This document shows, piece by piece, positions 1-7,122 of a DNA stretch of 17,318 bases. Each line of letters begins with the position of its first letter. Within the stretch, counting starts at the first letter, position 1. A program made the position numbers and the translations under genes. The DNA comes from an uncultured bacterium (GTDB lineage Bacteria > Verrucomicrobiota > Kiritimatiellia > RFP12 > UBA1067): assembly GCA_900547945.1 (NCBI GenBank), contig URIT01000066.1, positions 1 to 17,318 of the forward strand, read 5' to 3'. The notes under the pieces are model-generated. The model was not told the DNA's origin and did not search any database. It was given only the letters and a program-made list of their open reading frames with translations.

Positions 1-48
1 GGCGGCCAGCGCCAGGGCCGCGGCCGCGCGGGAACGCGGCCCTCCCAT
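1..48 (-). CDS. Start of a probable exported protein (truncated by window edge)
   Basis: An ATG at 48-46 opens 16 codons that run off the window and read MGGPRSRAAAALALAA. Two arginines followed by an Ala/Leu run look like the beginning of a signal peptide, so an envelope or secreted protein is the natural guess. It lies 53 bp downstream of the aroA stop on the same strand. No clear Shine-Dalgarno sequence is visible before the ATG. A weak -10-like TAGAAT (99-104) overlaps the aroA stop but lacks a -35. With so few residues, function cannot be inferred, and the reading frame itself is only moderately supported. Confidence 0.35.
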   Translation of the reverse strand, partial: MGGPRSRAAAALALAA

Positions 49-101
49 GTGTCCCAAACAACCCGCTTTCCCCCTGTTTTTCATTCCGCCATCCCCCTAT
101 T

Positions 102-1253
102 CTATTCCGTTCCGTCTGCGCGCGCGGGAGAACGCGATTCTGCCGTGCCGCAACATAAGGACAAATTCTCAAAATCCGCGAAGAACGTCGGGTACGACTT
201 CGCCGCGCACGCCGTGTCGTCGATCTCGACGGCCTCCGCCGCGCGCGTCGCCCCGACGGCGATTGACATCGCGATGCGGTGGTCGCCGAAGGACGTGAAC
301 GCGCCGCCCCGGAACGGACGACCCGTCCCCTGCACGGTGAACGTGTTCGCGTCGCCGCACGTTTCCACCCCGAACCGCGCGAGGACATCCGCCATCGCCG
401 CCGTCCGGTCCGACTCCTTGAGCTTCAGGCGGTGCGTCCCCGTGAAGACGGTCTCGCCCGCGCGCGCGGCGGCGACAACGGTCAGGACGGGGAAGATGTC
501 CGGGCAGGCGTCCACGTCGAGCGTGACGGGGCCGGGCGCTGCGAGCGCGCCGAGATGCGCGCCGATCACGCGGTCGGGCTGCGAGGAGGCCGGCGAGAGG
601 CCGCGCCGCGCCGTCTCGGGGAAGGTGATGGCGTTGCCGAGGTGGACGAGCGCGAGACCGAACGCCGCACCCGACCAGTCCGTCTCGATGATCGGGCCTT
701 CCGCCGGTGCGCGGTAGGCCTGGCGGCCCGGCACGCGGAAGCCCGTCGGCGTCTCGGCGACGGCGATGCCGTAGGCGCGGAGAACGTCCAACGTCATGTC
801 CACGTAGCCGCGCGAGGCGAGCGGCGTCGTGAGCGCGATTTCGGAATCGCCCGCGAGGAGCGGCAGCGCGAAGAGGAGGCCGCTCACGAACTGCGACGAC
901 ACATCGCCCGGCAGACGGAAGACGCCCGCCTTCATGTCGGGATAATCCAGCTGGGGACGCGCCGCGAGCCGCCCGCGCATCACCCATTCAACCGTCCGCC
1001 CAAGCGCCGCCGCGACGGGCCCCAGCAACCGCCGCGTCGTGCCGCTTTCACCGCAGTCGAGCGTCGTCTCCCCCGCCGCAAGCGCGGCGAGGCAGCGCTT
1101 CGTCGCCCGGACGTCGTCGCAGTCCGCCGCGTCGGGCGCAAGCGACACCGTGCGCCCCGCGAGGAATTCCGCGATCAGGACGCGGTGCGCGTGCGACTTC
1201 GAAACGGGGACGCGCAGCTCGCCCGCGCGCAGACCGGGTTCCAGGCGTGTCAT
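102..1253 (-). CDS. aroA: 3-phosphoshikimate 1-carboxyvinyltransferase (EPSP synthase)
   Basis: This cytoplasmic enzyme joins phosphoenolpyruvate to shikimate 3-phosphate, the step just before chorismate synthase. The 383-aa product carries family hallmarks: the N-terminal substrate loop VPVSKSHAHR (Lys19), GESGTTRRLL for PEP/shikimate binding, the RLKLKESDR motif, and FGDHRIAMS near the C-terminus. It is shorter than the usual ~425 aa but all landmark motifs are there. The start is fixed by a 4-bp ATGA overlap with the preceding aroC-aroD gene, so translation is probably coupled to it and both come from the promoter at 3056-3064. The tail of about 25 residues beyond the folded domain (rich in Ser, Arg, Ala) looks unstructured. 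No terminator is visible after the stop. Confidence 0.95.
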   Translation of the reverse strand: MTRLEPGLRAGELRVPVSKSHAHRVLIAEFLAGRTVSLAPDAADCDDVRATKRCLAALAAGETTLDCGESGTTRRLLGPVAAALGRTVEWVMRGRLAARPQLDYPDMKAGVFRLPGDVSSQFVSGLLFALPLLAGDSEIALTTPLASRGYVDMTLDVLRAYGIAVAETPTGFRVPGRQAYRAPAEGPIIETDWSGAAFGLALVHLGNAITFPETARRGLSPASSQPDRVIGAHLGALAAPGPVTLDVDACPDIFPVLTVVAAARAGETVFTGTHRLKLKESDRTAAMADVLARFGVETCGDANTFTVQGTGRPFRGGAFTSFGDHRIAMSIAVGATRAAEAVEIDDTACAAKSYPTFFADFENLSLCCGTAESRSPARADGTE

Positions 1254-3049
1254 GTCCGTTCCTCCACGAGGGGCAACGCGACGGCGTCCTCGTCCTCGTC
1301 GCCGAAGTGCAGATTTGTCCGTTCCACCTCGCCGGCCGGCACGAAGACGACGCGCGCGAACGGCGTGACGGACCGGATGCGGTAGGTACGCACCAGGTCG
1401 TACGGCGTGACGTGCCCGATCTTCCCGAGTCCGCCCGTCGAAGCGTAGGTGAGGAGGGAGTGCGTGCGCACCGCGCGGACGCGCGAAACGAGCCCGAGCG
1501 GCCCCATCGCGCAGAGGATGTGCGGGATGTCCGTGAAGTTTGCCGTCTCCGCGAAGAGCCGTTCCACATCGGCGAACGTCTTCGGCAGAAAGGCGATCTT
1601 CGGGATTTCGTCGGTGTCCCCCCGCAGCGCGCGACAGGCCGCCACGATGTCGGGGACAGGCCCCGTGAAATCGTGGCGCGAGCGGATGATCCGCACGCCC
1701 GCCGCCCGCGCCAAGGCGGACAGGTCGCCGTGCCGGAAGTCGTCCTCGAAATCGACGTAGGCGAAAGTTGGCTTTGGGGGATTTGGGGTAGGGGCGAGGG
1801 CGGCGCGGAAGAACGCAATGCGCTCAGACTCGGGGCCGTCGAAGGCGCCGCCGTCCACCTTCCGGCGGAACGTGAGGATGACGGGGACGGGGACGAGGGA
1901 CGGGAACGCGGCCGCGTGCGCGCGTTCGGCGGGATCGAGAAGATCGACGCGCAGCTCCACGAGGTCCGTGAAATACCGCTGCGCGTTGAACTGCGCCACG
2001 TCCTCCGCGAGCGTCCGTCCCGTCAGGGTGAGGCAGATGCGTGGATGCGCGGCCTCGTCCGCGAGGAGGGCGTCCGCCAGCGCGAAGGCGGCCACCGCCT
2101 CGACGACGGGCACGGCGCGCCGGACGATGCAGGGATCGTGGCGTCCCCTCATCGCGAGCGGTGCGGGCTGCATCGTCTTCAGGTCGACGGAGGGCTGTTC
2201 AAGGAAGATCGTCGGCGTCGGACGCAGCGCCACGCGGAACGTGATCGGCATGCCGCTTGCGCGTCCGCCGAGGATGCCGCCCTGGCGGTTCGTCGCAGTA
2301 CGCACCACGCCGCCCTCCACGGTGAAGGCGTCGTTGAACATCGAGCCCGTGAGGCGCGTACACGCGAAGCCCGTGCCGAACGCGACGCCCTTCACGCCGG
2401 GGATCGCGAAGAGCGCGGCGGACAGCTCCGATTCCAGGCCGTCGAAGAGCGCGCCGCCGAGGCCCGCTGGGACGCCCGTGACGGTGCAGACGATGGTGCC
2501 GCCCACGGAGTCGCCTGCGTCGCGCGCCCGCGCGATTTCGTCGGACATCTTTTCCGGATCCGTCTCGCCGTGGATCGTCTCGACGCGCGCAGAGACGGCG
2601 ATGCCGCGCGTCTTCAGGAACTGCAGGCAGACCCCGCCCGCCGCGCAGAGCGGCGCGGTGAGGCGACCCGAGTTCTTGCCGCCGCCCGTCGGGATGCGGC
2701 CCATCTCGATCCACTGCCCGAAGTCGGCGTGGCCGGGACGCGGGATCGTCCGCTCCGCGCCGTAGTCGCGCGGGCGCATGTCGACGCTCGCAATCTCGCC
2801 GCAGAGCGGCGCGCCCGTCGTCACGCCGTCCACGAGGCCCGCCGTGAACGCCACGCGGTCGGGTTCGCGGCGCGCCGTCGAAAGGGCGTCACGCCCCGGC
2901 GCGCGCCGTTCCATGAACGCCGCGAGCGCCGCCTCGTCGACGCGCAGACCGACGGGCAGGTGCGCGAGCGTAAACGTCATCCGCCGCGCATGGGACGCCC
3001 CGCACACGGACAGCTTCAAATGGGTGCCGAATTCAGTCCTAGAGTTCAC
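1250..3049 (-). CDS. aroC-aroD: Fusion: chorismate synthase + type I 3-dehydroquinate dehydratase
   Basis: One uninterrupted 599-aa frame joins two shikimate enzymes. Residues ~1-335 are chorismate synthase of the type common in clostridia: GASHA near the N-terminus, RRAPG, TARREPD, RPGHADF, GGGKNSGRLTAPL, GGILGG, and GRHDPC. Residues ~338-555 match type I dehydroquinate dehydratase: ELRVDLL, TFRRKVDGG, VDFED (Glu435), SRHDF (His459), IPKIA (Lys484, the Schiff-base lysine) and a closing SRV...LLTYAS. All three catalytic residues are present, so both activities are likely. About 40 C-terminal residues are unassigned. A proline-rich loop (PTPNPPKP) sits inside the dehydratase. I chose GTG at 3049 over GTG at 3067 because family alignment begins there (NSRTEFG) and an extended -10 box places +1 on that codon. 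The 3' end overlaps aroA by ATGA. Confidence 0.9.
   Translation of the reverse strand: MNSRTEFGTHLKLSVCGASHARRMTFTLAHLPVGLRVDEAALAAFMERRAPGRDALSTARREPDRVAFTAGLVDGVTTGAPLCGEIASVDMRPRDYGAERTIPRPGHADFGQWIEMGRIPTGGGKNSGRLTAPLCAAGGVCLQFLKTRGIAVSARVETIHGETDPEKMSDEIARARDAGDSVGGTIVCTVTGVPAGLGGALFDGLESELSAALFAIPGVKGVAFGTGFACTRLTGSMFNDAFTVEGGVVRTATNRQGGILGGRASGMPITFRVALRPTPTIFLEQPSVDLKTMQPAPLAMRGRHDPCIVRRAVPVVEAVAAFALADALLADEAAHPRICLTLTGRTLAEDVAQFNAQRYFTDLVELRVDLLDPAERAHAAAFPSLVPVPVILTFRRKVDGGAFDGPESERIAFFRAALAPTPNPPKPTFAYVDFEDDFRHGDLSALARAAGVRIIRSRHDFTGPVPDIVAACRALRGDTDEIPKIAFLPKTFADVERLFAETANFTDIPHILCAMGPLGLVSRVRAVRTHSLLTYASTGGLGKIGHVTPYDLVRTYRIRSVTPFARVVFVPAGEVERTNLHFGDEDEDAVALPLVEERT
1776..1800 (+). 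other. G-quadruplex-capable G-run inside aroC-aroD
   Basis: Four G-runs (GGGGG, GGGG, GGGG, GGG) with loops ATTT, TA and CGA fit the G3+N1-7 quadruplex rule on the plus (non-coding) strand. On the coding strand they read as the proline-rich loop in the dehydratase domain. The C-rich coding strand means that the mRNA itself would not form the quadruplex. It may be only a by-product of proline codons. Confidence 0.4.
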
Positions 3050-3055
3050 GCGGGT

Positions 3056-3064
3056 AGTATAGCA
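3056..3064 (-). promoter_or_regulatory. Extended -10 promoter of aroC-aroD-aroA
   Basis: Read on the minus strand, TGC-TATACT is an extended -10 element. No good -35 is seen at 17-18 bp (GTCCGC or CGTCCG). Counting from the box places +1 at 3049, on the GTG codon where the chorismate synthase homology starts. The transcript would therefore be leaderless. The box sits just after the stop codon of the upstream HD gene. The same element precedes rpmH, the tRNAs and the NYN gene in this window. Confidence 0.65.
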
Positions 3065-3072
3065 CACGCGCG

Positions 3073-3834
3073 CTAGGGGCGGACGAGGGAACAGATCTCG
3101 TCGACGGCGGGGTCATCGGTGAGCTGGTGGAGGAAATCGCGGCGGAACGCGAGGTGGCCGCGCGCGGCACAGAGGCGGCGCGTCGTCGCGTAGGCGAGGC
3201 CGGAAACCATCCAGCCGACCTGGATCAGCACGAAGTCCGCAAGCGAGGCGATGTTCTGGTAGTCGACGGGGCGGCCCGCGCGGATGGCGGCGAGGACGGC
3301 GGGGTTGGGGCGCGCCGTCGTCGGCAGGTTCCAGAACGCCCGGCAGTCGTGCCGCCAGTCCGTCGTCGCGATCTGGTCCTCCAGCACGCGGAAGATGTCG
3401 AGCTTGTCCGCATCGCGCACCGTCTGCGCCGCCGCGCGGGTGAGCGCGTCAAGTCCTTCGGGCAGGTCCCGGCGATTGTGGAAGAGGACCGCGTCGAGGA
3501 TGGGCCGGGCGGGGAGGGGCACGACGTCCAGCCAGCCCTGCTCGACGACGATCCCGTGGGAGAGGACGGCGTGGTCGACGGAATCCGAATCGCGGAAGGT
3601 GTTGTAGCGCCTCAGCTGTTCGTAGCGGCCCGTGTCGTGCAGGAGGGCCGCCGCAAGGCAGACGTGCGTCGTGGGCGCGTCGAAGCCCTCGCCGGCGGCG
3701 ATGAGCCGCGCGTTCTCGACGACCTTCTCCGTGTGGAGGCGCTTGAGCGCCATCATCGGCGGCAGGGCACCGTCCACGCGGAACGTGTCCACGTAGGCGT
3801 CGTACCGCGCCGTCAGACCGGCAAGGGCGTCCAT
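3073..3834 (-). CDS. HD-domain metal-dependent phosphohydrolase
   Basis: The 253-aa soluble protein carries the HD-superfamily metal site in order: His34 (KRLHTEK), the His66-Asp67 pair (ALLHDTGRYEQ), His88 and His93 (VDHAVLSHG), His119 (LFHNRRDLP) and Asp141/Asp143 (RDADKLDIF). Members hydrolyse phosphoester bonds in nucleotides or signalling nucleotides; the substrate here cannot be read from sequence. It has no GGDEF, ACT, TGS or RelA partner domains, so it is not a canonical SpoT or HD-GYP protein. It starts 10 bp after the alaS stop and is probably cotranscribed with alaS. The ribosome-binding site is weak (GGGGCGGA shortly before the ATG). The aroC-aroD start follows 23 bp after its stop, with a promoter in between. 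Confidence 0.8.
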   Translation of the reverse strand: MDALAGLTARYDAYVDTFRVDGALPPMMALKRLHTEKVVENARLIAAGEGFDAPTTHVCLAAALLHDTGRYEQLRRYNTFRDSDSVDHAVLSHGIVVEQGWLDVVPLPARPILDAVLFHNRRDLPEGLDALTRAAAQTVRDADKLDIFRVLEDQIATTDWRHDCRAFWNLPTTARPNPAVLAAIRAGRPVDYQNIASLADFVLIQVGWMVSGLAYATTRRLCAARGHLAFRRDFLHQLTDDPAVDEICSLVRP

Positions 3835-3844
3835 TCCGCCCCCG

Positions 3845-5671
3845 CTACGACAGATTCCCGACGACGGCCTTGATGCGCCGCACGCCGGCGGACGAACTCT
3901 GCTCCTTCTGGATCTTGAAGCTGCCGAGTTCCTTCGTGTTCTCCACGTGCGGACCGCAGCAGATCTCCTTCGAGATGTCGCCGATCGAGTAGAGGCTCAC
4001 CTGGTCACCGTACTTCGCGCCGAAGAGCGCCATCGCGCCCTCGGCCTTCGCCTCCTCGACCGTCGTCATCTTCTTCGTGACGGGGATGCCGGCGGCGATC
4101 CACTCGTTGACGAGCTTTTCGACCGCAGCCTTCTGCTCGGCGGTCATCGGCTCCGGCCACGTGAAGTCGAAGCGCAGACGCTCGGCGGTGATGTTCGAGC
4201 CCTTCTGGAGCGCCGTTGGGCCGAGCACCTGGTGGAGCGCGGCGTGGAGGAGGTGGGTGGCCGTGTGCATGCGCGTGACGACGGCGGAATTGTCCTGCAG
4301 GCCCGCCTTGAACGAGCCGGCGGACGTCGTGCGCGACAGCTCCTGGTGCTTGCGGTTCGCCTCGTCGAAGCCCGCCTTGTCCACCGTGAGGCCGTCCTTC
4401 GCCGCCATCTCGCACGTCATCTCGAACGGGAAGCCAAACGTGTCGTAGAGTTCGAACGCAAGCTTGCCGGAGATGCGCGTCTGCCCGTGTTCCTTCAGGG
4501 CGCCGACGACCTTGTTGTAGCGGGCCTCGCCCTTGTCGAGCGTCCGGTTGAAGCGCGCCTCCTCGGCTTCGAGGTCGAGCTTGCACGTCGCAAGGTTCGC
4601 CTCCAGCTCGGGGTAGACGTGCTTGTACTTCCGGCAGACGACCTCGGCGAGCTTGAGCGTGAAGCCGGGGGCGATGCCGATCATGCGGGCGAAGCGGACG
4701 GCGCGGCGGATGAGGCGGCGGAGGACGTAGTTGGCGCCGACGTTGCCGGGCTTCACGCCGCCCTTCGGGTCGCAGAGGATGAACGTCGCCGTGCGCATGT
4801 GGTCGGCGATCACGCGGCGGGCCTTCAGCACCTCGGCGGGGTCCATGCCCGCCGGCACGTGCGCGAGGTCGTCGATCGCCTGCATGATCGGCGCAAAGAT
4901 CTCGGTGTCGTAGACGGTGGGCGCGCCGCTCATCATGCAGATCGTGCGCTCCACGCCCATGCCGGTATCGACATTGTGGCGCCCGAGCGGGACGAACTTG
5001 CCCTCCTCGTTCTTGTTGTACTGCATGAAGACGTCGTTCCAGATCTCGACGTACTTGCCACAGTGGCAGCCAGGGCGGCAGTCGGGCCCGCACTTCGGCT
5101 TGCCCGTGTCGATGAACATCTCGGTGTCGGGTCCGCACGGGCCCGTCGTGCCCGCCGGGCCCCACCAGTTGTCCTCGCGCGGCAGGCGGAAGATGCGCGC
5201 GTCCGGGATGCCCACGGACTTCCAGATCGCGACGGCCTCCTCGTCGGCGGGAATGTAGCCTTCGTCGCCCTCCTTGCCCTCGCCGCGAAACACCGTCACG
5301 TTCAGCTGCTCCGGCTTGAAGCCAAGTTTCTGCGTGAGAAATTCGAAGCTCCAGGAGATCGCCTCCTTCTTGAAGTAGTCGTTCAGCGACCAGTTGCCGA
5401 GCATTTCGAAGAAGGTGAGGTGCGCCGCGTCGCCGACCTCGTCGATGTCGCCCGTCCGGACGCACTTCTGCACGTCCGTGAGGCGCGTCCCCGCCGGATG
5501 CGGCATCTGCCCCATCAGGTACGGCACGAGCGGGTGCATGCCCGCCGTCGTGAAGAGCACGGTGGGGTCGTTCTCTGGAATCACGCTCGCGCCGGAGATG
5601 CGCACATGCCCCTTCGACTCGAAGAAGCTCAGGTACATCTCGCGAAGTTCATCTGCCGTCAACTGCTTCAT
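3845..5671 (-). CDS. alaS: Alanyl-tRNA synthetase, short form without C-Ala domain
   Basis: Charges tRNA-Ala with alanine in the cytoplasm. The 608-aa product has the class II catalytic core (TTAGMHPLVP, GNWSLNDYF, and GMGVER as motif 3 near residue 240) and a cysteine knuckle at 194-204 (C-x3-C-x3-C-x-C). The editing domain keeps its zinc ligands: HTATH (His469, His473), Cys571 and His575. Compared with ~875-aa bacterial enzymes such as that of E. coli, the beta-barrel of about 100 residues before the editing domain is missing (RTTSAGSFKAG runs almost straight into HTATHLLH). The protein also stops right after SAGVRRIKAVVG, so the C-Ala/DHHA1 domain is absent. The ATG at 5671 is chosen for its GGAAGG ribosome-binding site; the longer frame to 5776 would run through the promoter. 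Short AlaRS forms are known in some bacterial lineages. Confidence 0.93.
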   Translation of the reverse strand: MKQLTADELREMYLSFFESKGHVRISGASVIPENDPTVLFTTAGMHPLVPYLMGQMPHPAGTRLTDVQKCVRTGDIDEVGDAAHLTFFEMLGNWSLNDYFKKEAISWSFEFLTQKLGFKPEQLNVTVFRGEGKEGDEGYIPADEEAVAIWKSVGIPDARIFRLPREDNWWGPAGTTGPCGPDTEMFIDTGKPKCGPDCRPGCHCGKYVEIWNDVFMQYNKNEEGKFVPLGRHNVDTGMGVERTICMMSGAPTVYDTEIFAPIMQAIDDLAHVPAGMDPAEVLKARRVIADHMRTATFILCDPKGGVKPGNVGANYVLRRLIRRAVRFARMIGIAPGFTLKLAEVVCRKYKHVYPELEANLATCKLDLEAEEARFNRTLDKGEARYNKVVGALKEHGQTRISGKLAFELYDTFGFPFEMTCEMAAKDGLTVDKAGFDEANRKHQELSRTTSAGSFKAGLQDNSAVVTRMHTATHLLHAALHQVLGPTALQKGSNITAERLRFDFTWPEPMTAEQKAAVEKLVNEWIAAGIPVTKKMTTVEEAKAEGAMALFGAKYGDQVSLYSIGDISKEICCGPHVENTKELGSFKIQKEQSSSAGVRRIKAVVGNLS

Positions 5672-5685
5672 GTCAATTTTCCTTC

Positions 5686-5707
5686 CGTTGCGTCCCGCCC
5701 GGCAACG
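5686..5707 (-). promoter_or_regulatory. Leader hairpin abutting the alaS ribosome-binding site
   Basis: In the alaS leader, CGTTGC and GCAACG form a 6-bp stem around a 10-nt loop. The stem ends directly before the GGAAGG ribosome-binding site (about 5679-5685). This position could influence ribosome access to alaS. The stem is short and may be chance in GC-rich DNA. Confidence 0.35.
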
Positions 5708-5742
5708 ATATGAAACAGGGTCCGGCGGACACAAGTCTGAAT

Positions 5743-5771
5743 AGTATACCCAATTCCGCGCCGGTCCACAA
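5743..5771 (-). promoter_or_regulatory. alaS promoter (TTGTGG-N17-TATACT)
   Basis: On the minus strand TTGTGG (5766-5771) and TATACT (5743-5748) are exactly 17 bp apart. The expected +1 is near 5736, giving a leader of about 65 nt with a good ribosome-binding site, unlike the leaderless aroC and NYN genes. There is no TGn extension here. The promoter probably also serves the downstream HD gene. Confidence 0.65.
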
Positions 5772-5842
5772 GGCAAGAGGTCGCCGGGGAAGCGCCTTCT
5801 GGACGCTTCGCACGGGCCGTCGCCATGTGTTGGCCAGGTATT

Positions 5843-5868
5843 GTAGAGGCACGCGCACCTGTCTCTAC
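5843..5868. repeat. Inverted repeat GTAGAG...CTCTAC between rsmB and alaS
   Basis: A 6-bp perfect stem (GTAGAG 5843-5848, CTCTAC 5863-5868) encloses a 14-nt interior whose ends can pair further (CA/TG) past a mismatch. It lies about 50 nt past the rsmB stop. No T-run follows on either strand, so it is not a typical intrinsic terminator. Its form recalls short dispersed extragenic palindromes, but only one copy is in this window. The rest of the 249-bp gap (5672-5920) shows only the alaS promoter and leader. Confidence 0.35.
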
Positions 5869-5920
5869 GAACACGCCCGAGCGCGTCCGCAAACCGTGCG
5901 CAATGTACCCGCGCCGCCTC

Positions 5921-7105
5921 TCAGCCGATGCGCTTCAGGGCGCAGGCGAAGGCGCCGTCGTGGCCGCTCTCGATGGGGAGGGAGGCACGGCGGCCGACTT
6001 CCGTGAAATCGGGGTGCGCCGCGAGGAAGGACGCGACCTGCTCCTCGTTCTCCTCCGGCTCGTTCGAGCAGGTGGAGTAGACGAAGAGACCGCCGGGGGC
6101 GACGTGCGCGGCGGCGGCGGAGAGGATCTGCGCCTGGAGACCCACGAGCTGCCGCAGATGGTCCGCGTCCCAGCGCCAGCGGGCGTCCGGACGGCGGCGC
6201 AACACACCCGTGTTCGAACAGGGCGCATCCACGAGCACGCGGTCGAAGACGCCTTCGGGGGCGGACTGCGTCACCGTGACCCCATCGAGCCGGAGGCGTG
6301 CCAGATTGTCCTGGAGACGCCGCAGCCGCTTCGGATTCACCTCCTGCGCGACGAGCCGTCCCGTGCCGCCGAGGCGCCAGGCGATCTGCGCGGTCTTGCC
6401 GCCCGGGGCGGCACAGAAATCGAGGATGCCGAGGCCGGGTTTCACGTCCAGCAGATCGACGGCAAGCGCCGTCGCGGGATCCTGCACGAGGAACGCACCC
6501 TCCGCGTACCCCTCGACCTCGGTGACCTTCCGCCCCCGCGCCAGCTTCACAAACGAACCGACCTTCCCGTCCTCCGCCGTCTGCGGCGGATAGGCGAGCC
6601 ACGTCTCGGCGGGCGTGTTGTGCCACGCCGCGAGCGCCTCGGCCCGCTCGGCGCCGTAGCGCGCGATCCAGCGCCGCACGAGGGCGTTCGGGAAACTCGC
6701 GCGCTCCGCAAGCGGAGCGGCGGCGAGCTTCGCCTCAAGTTCCGCGCGGCGGCGGATGAGGTTGCGCAGGACGCCGTTCACCACACGGTCGAGTCGACGC
6801 CCCGTGCCACCCGTCTTCGCGGCGGCGACCGTCTCGTGGACGGCCGCGAAGTCCGGCACGTCCGGCATGTAGAGGATCTGCGCCGCGCCCACGAGCACCA
6901 GCGCCTCCAGCTCGCCCTTCGGCCAGGTCTTCATCAACGCGCCGAGGACGACGCGCAGGGGACGGAACCGTCGCACGACCGTGTAGACGAGGTCCTGCAC
7001 GAACGCGCGGTCCGCCCCCTCCTGCGGCAGCATCTCGCTCGGAAACTCGTGCGTCGCCAGCCAACGGGCGACGATGAAGGCGGCGGTCCTCCGGGAATTC
7101 TTCAT
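5921..7105 (-). CDS. rsmB: 16S rRNA cytosine-967 C5-methyltransferase
   Basis: Methylates C967 of 16S rRNA using S-adenosylmethionine. The 394-aa protein has an N-terminal NusB-like RNA-binding domain (residues ~1-125) followed by a Rossmann methyltransferase. Motif I is DFCAAPGGKT (229-238). DAPCSNTG (Cys296) and YSTCSNEPEENE (Cys346) supply the two cysteines used by RNA m5C methyltransferases, the first for release and the second for covalent attack by family precedent. Length fits the RsmB family (~430 aa) better than RsmF. No clear ribosome-binding site precedes the ATG at 7105. It lies 158 bp downstream of ridA on the same strand, across a gap that carries unusual AT-rich repeats, so it may have its own promoter. 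Confidence 0.93.
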   Translation of the reverse strand: MKNSRRTAAFIVARWLATHEFPSEMLPQEGADRAFVQDLVYTVVRRFRPLRVVLGALMKTWPKGELEALVLVGAAQILYMPDVPDFAAVHETVAAAKTGGTGRRLDRVVNGVLRNLIRRRAELEAKLAAAPLAERASFPNALVRRWIARYGAERAEALAAWHNTPAETWLAYPPQTAEDGKVGSFVKLARGRKVTEVEGYAEGAFLVQDPATALAVDLLDVKPGLGILDFCAAPGGKTAQIAWRLGGTGRLVAQEVNPKRLRRLQDNLARLRLDGVTVTQSAPEGVFDRVLVDAPCSNTGVLRRRPDARWRWDADHLRQLVGLQAQILSAAAAHVAPGGLFVYSTCSNEPEENEEQVASFLAAHPDFTEVGRRASLPIESGHDGAFACALKRIG

Positions 7106-7122
7106 GGTTGAATCGCTTCGCT

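Noticed and set aside
2980..3000. Loss of the textbook GESHG motif (GASHA) in chorismate synthase as a sign of inactivation
   Set aside because: The histidine remains, and clostridial-type enzymes with GQSHS and GGGxxSGRLTAPL variants are normal, so this is a clade trait.
3049..3067. GTG at 3067 as the start of aroC-aroD
   Set aside because: The six extra codons overlap the -10 box and lie outside the chorismate synthase alignment; GTG at 3049 fits both.
1247..3076. A 609-codon plus-strand frame opposite aroC-aroD, and similar long frames opposite yidC (7675-9486) and the secreted protein (13651-17250)
   Set aside because: They are Arg/His/Glu-rich mirror frames produced by high GC at third codon positions; the opposite strand has clear protein families.
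5668..5892. Small minus-strand frames of 61-74 codons in the rsmB-alaS gap
   Set aside because: They run through the alaS promoter and leader, have no ribosome-binding site, and resemble no protein.
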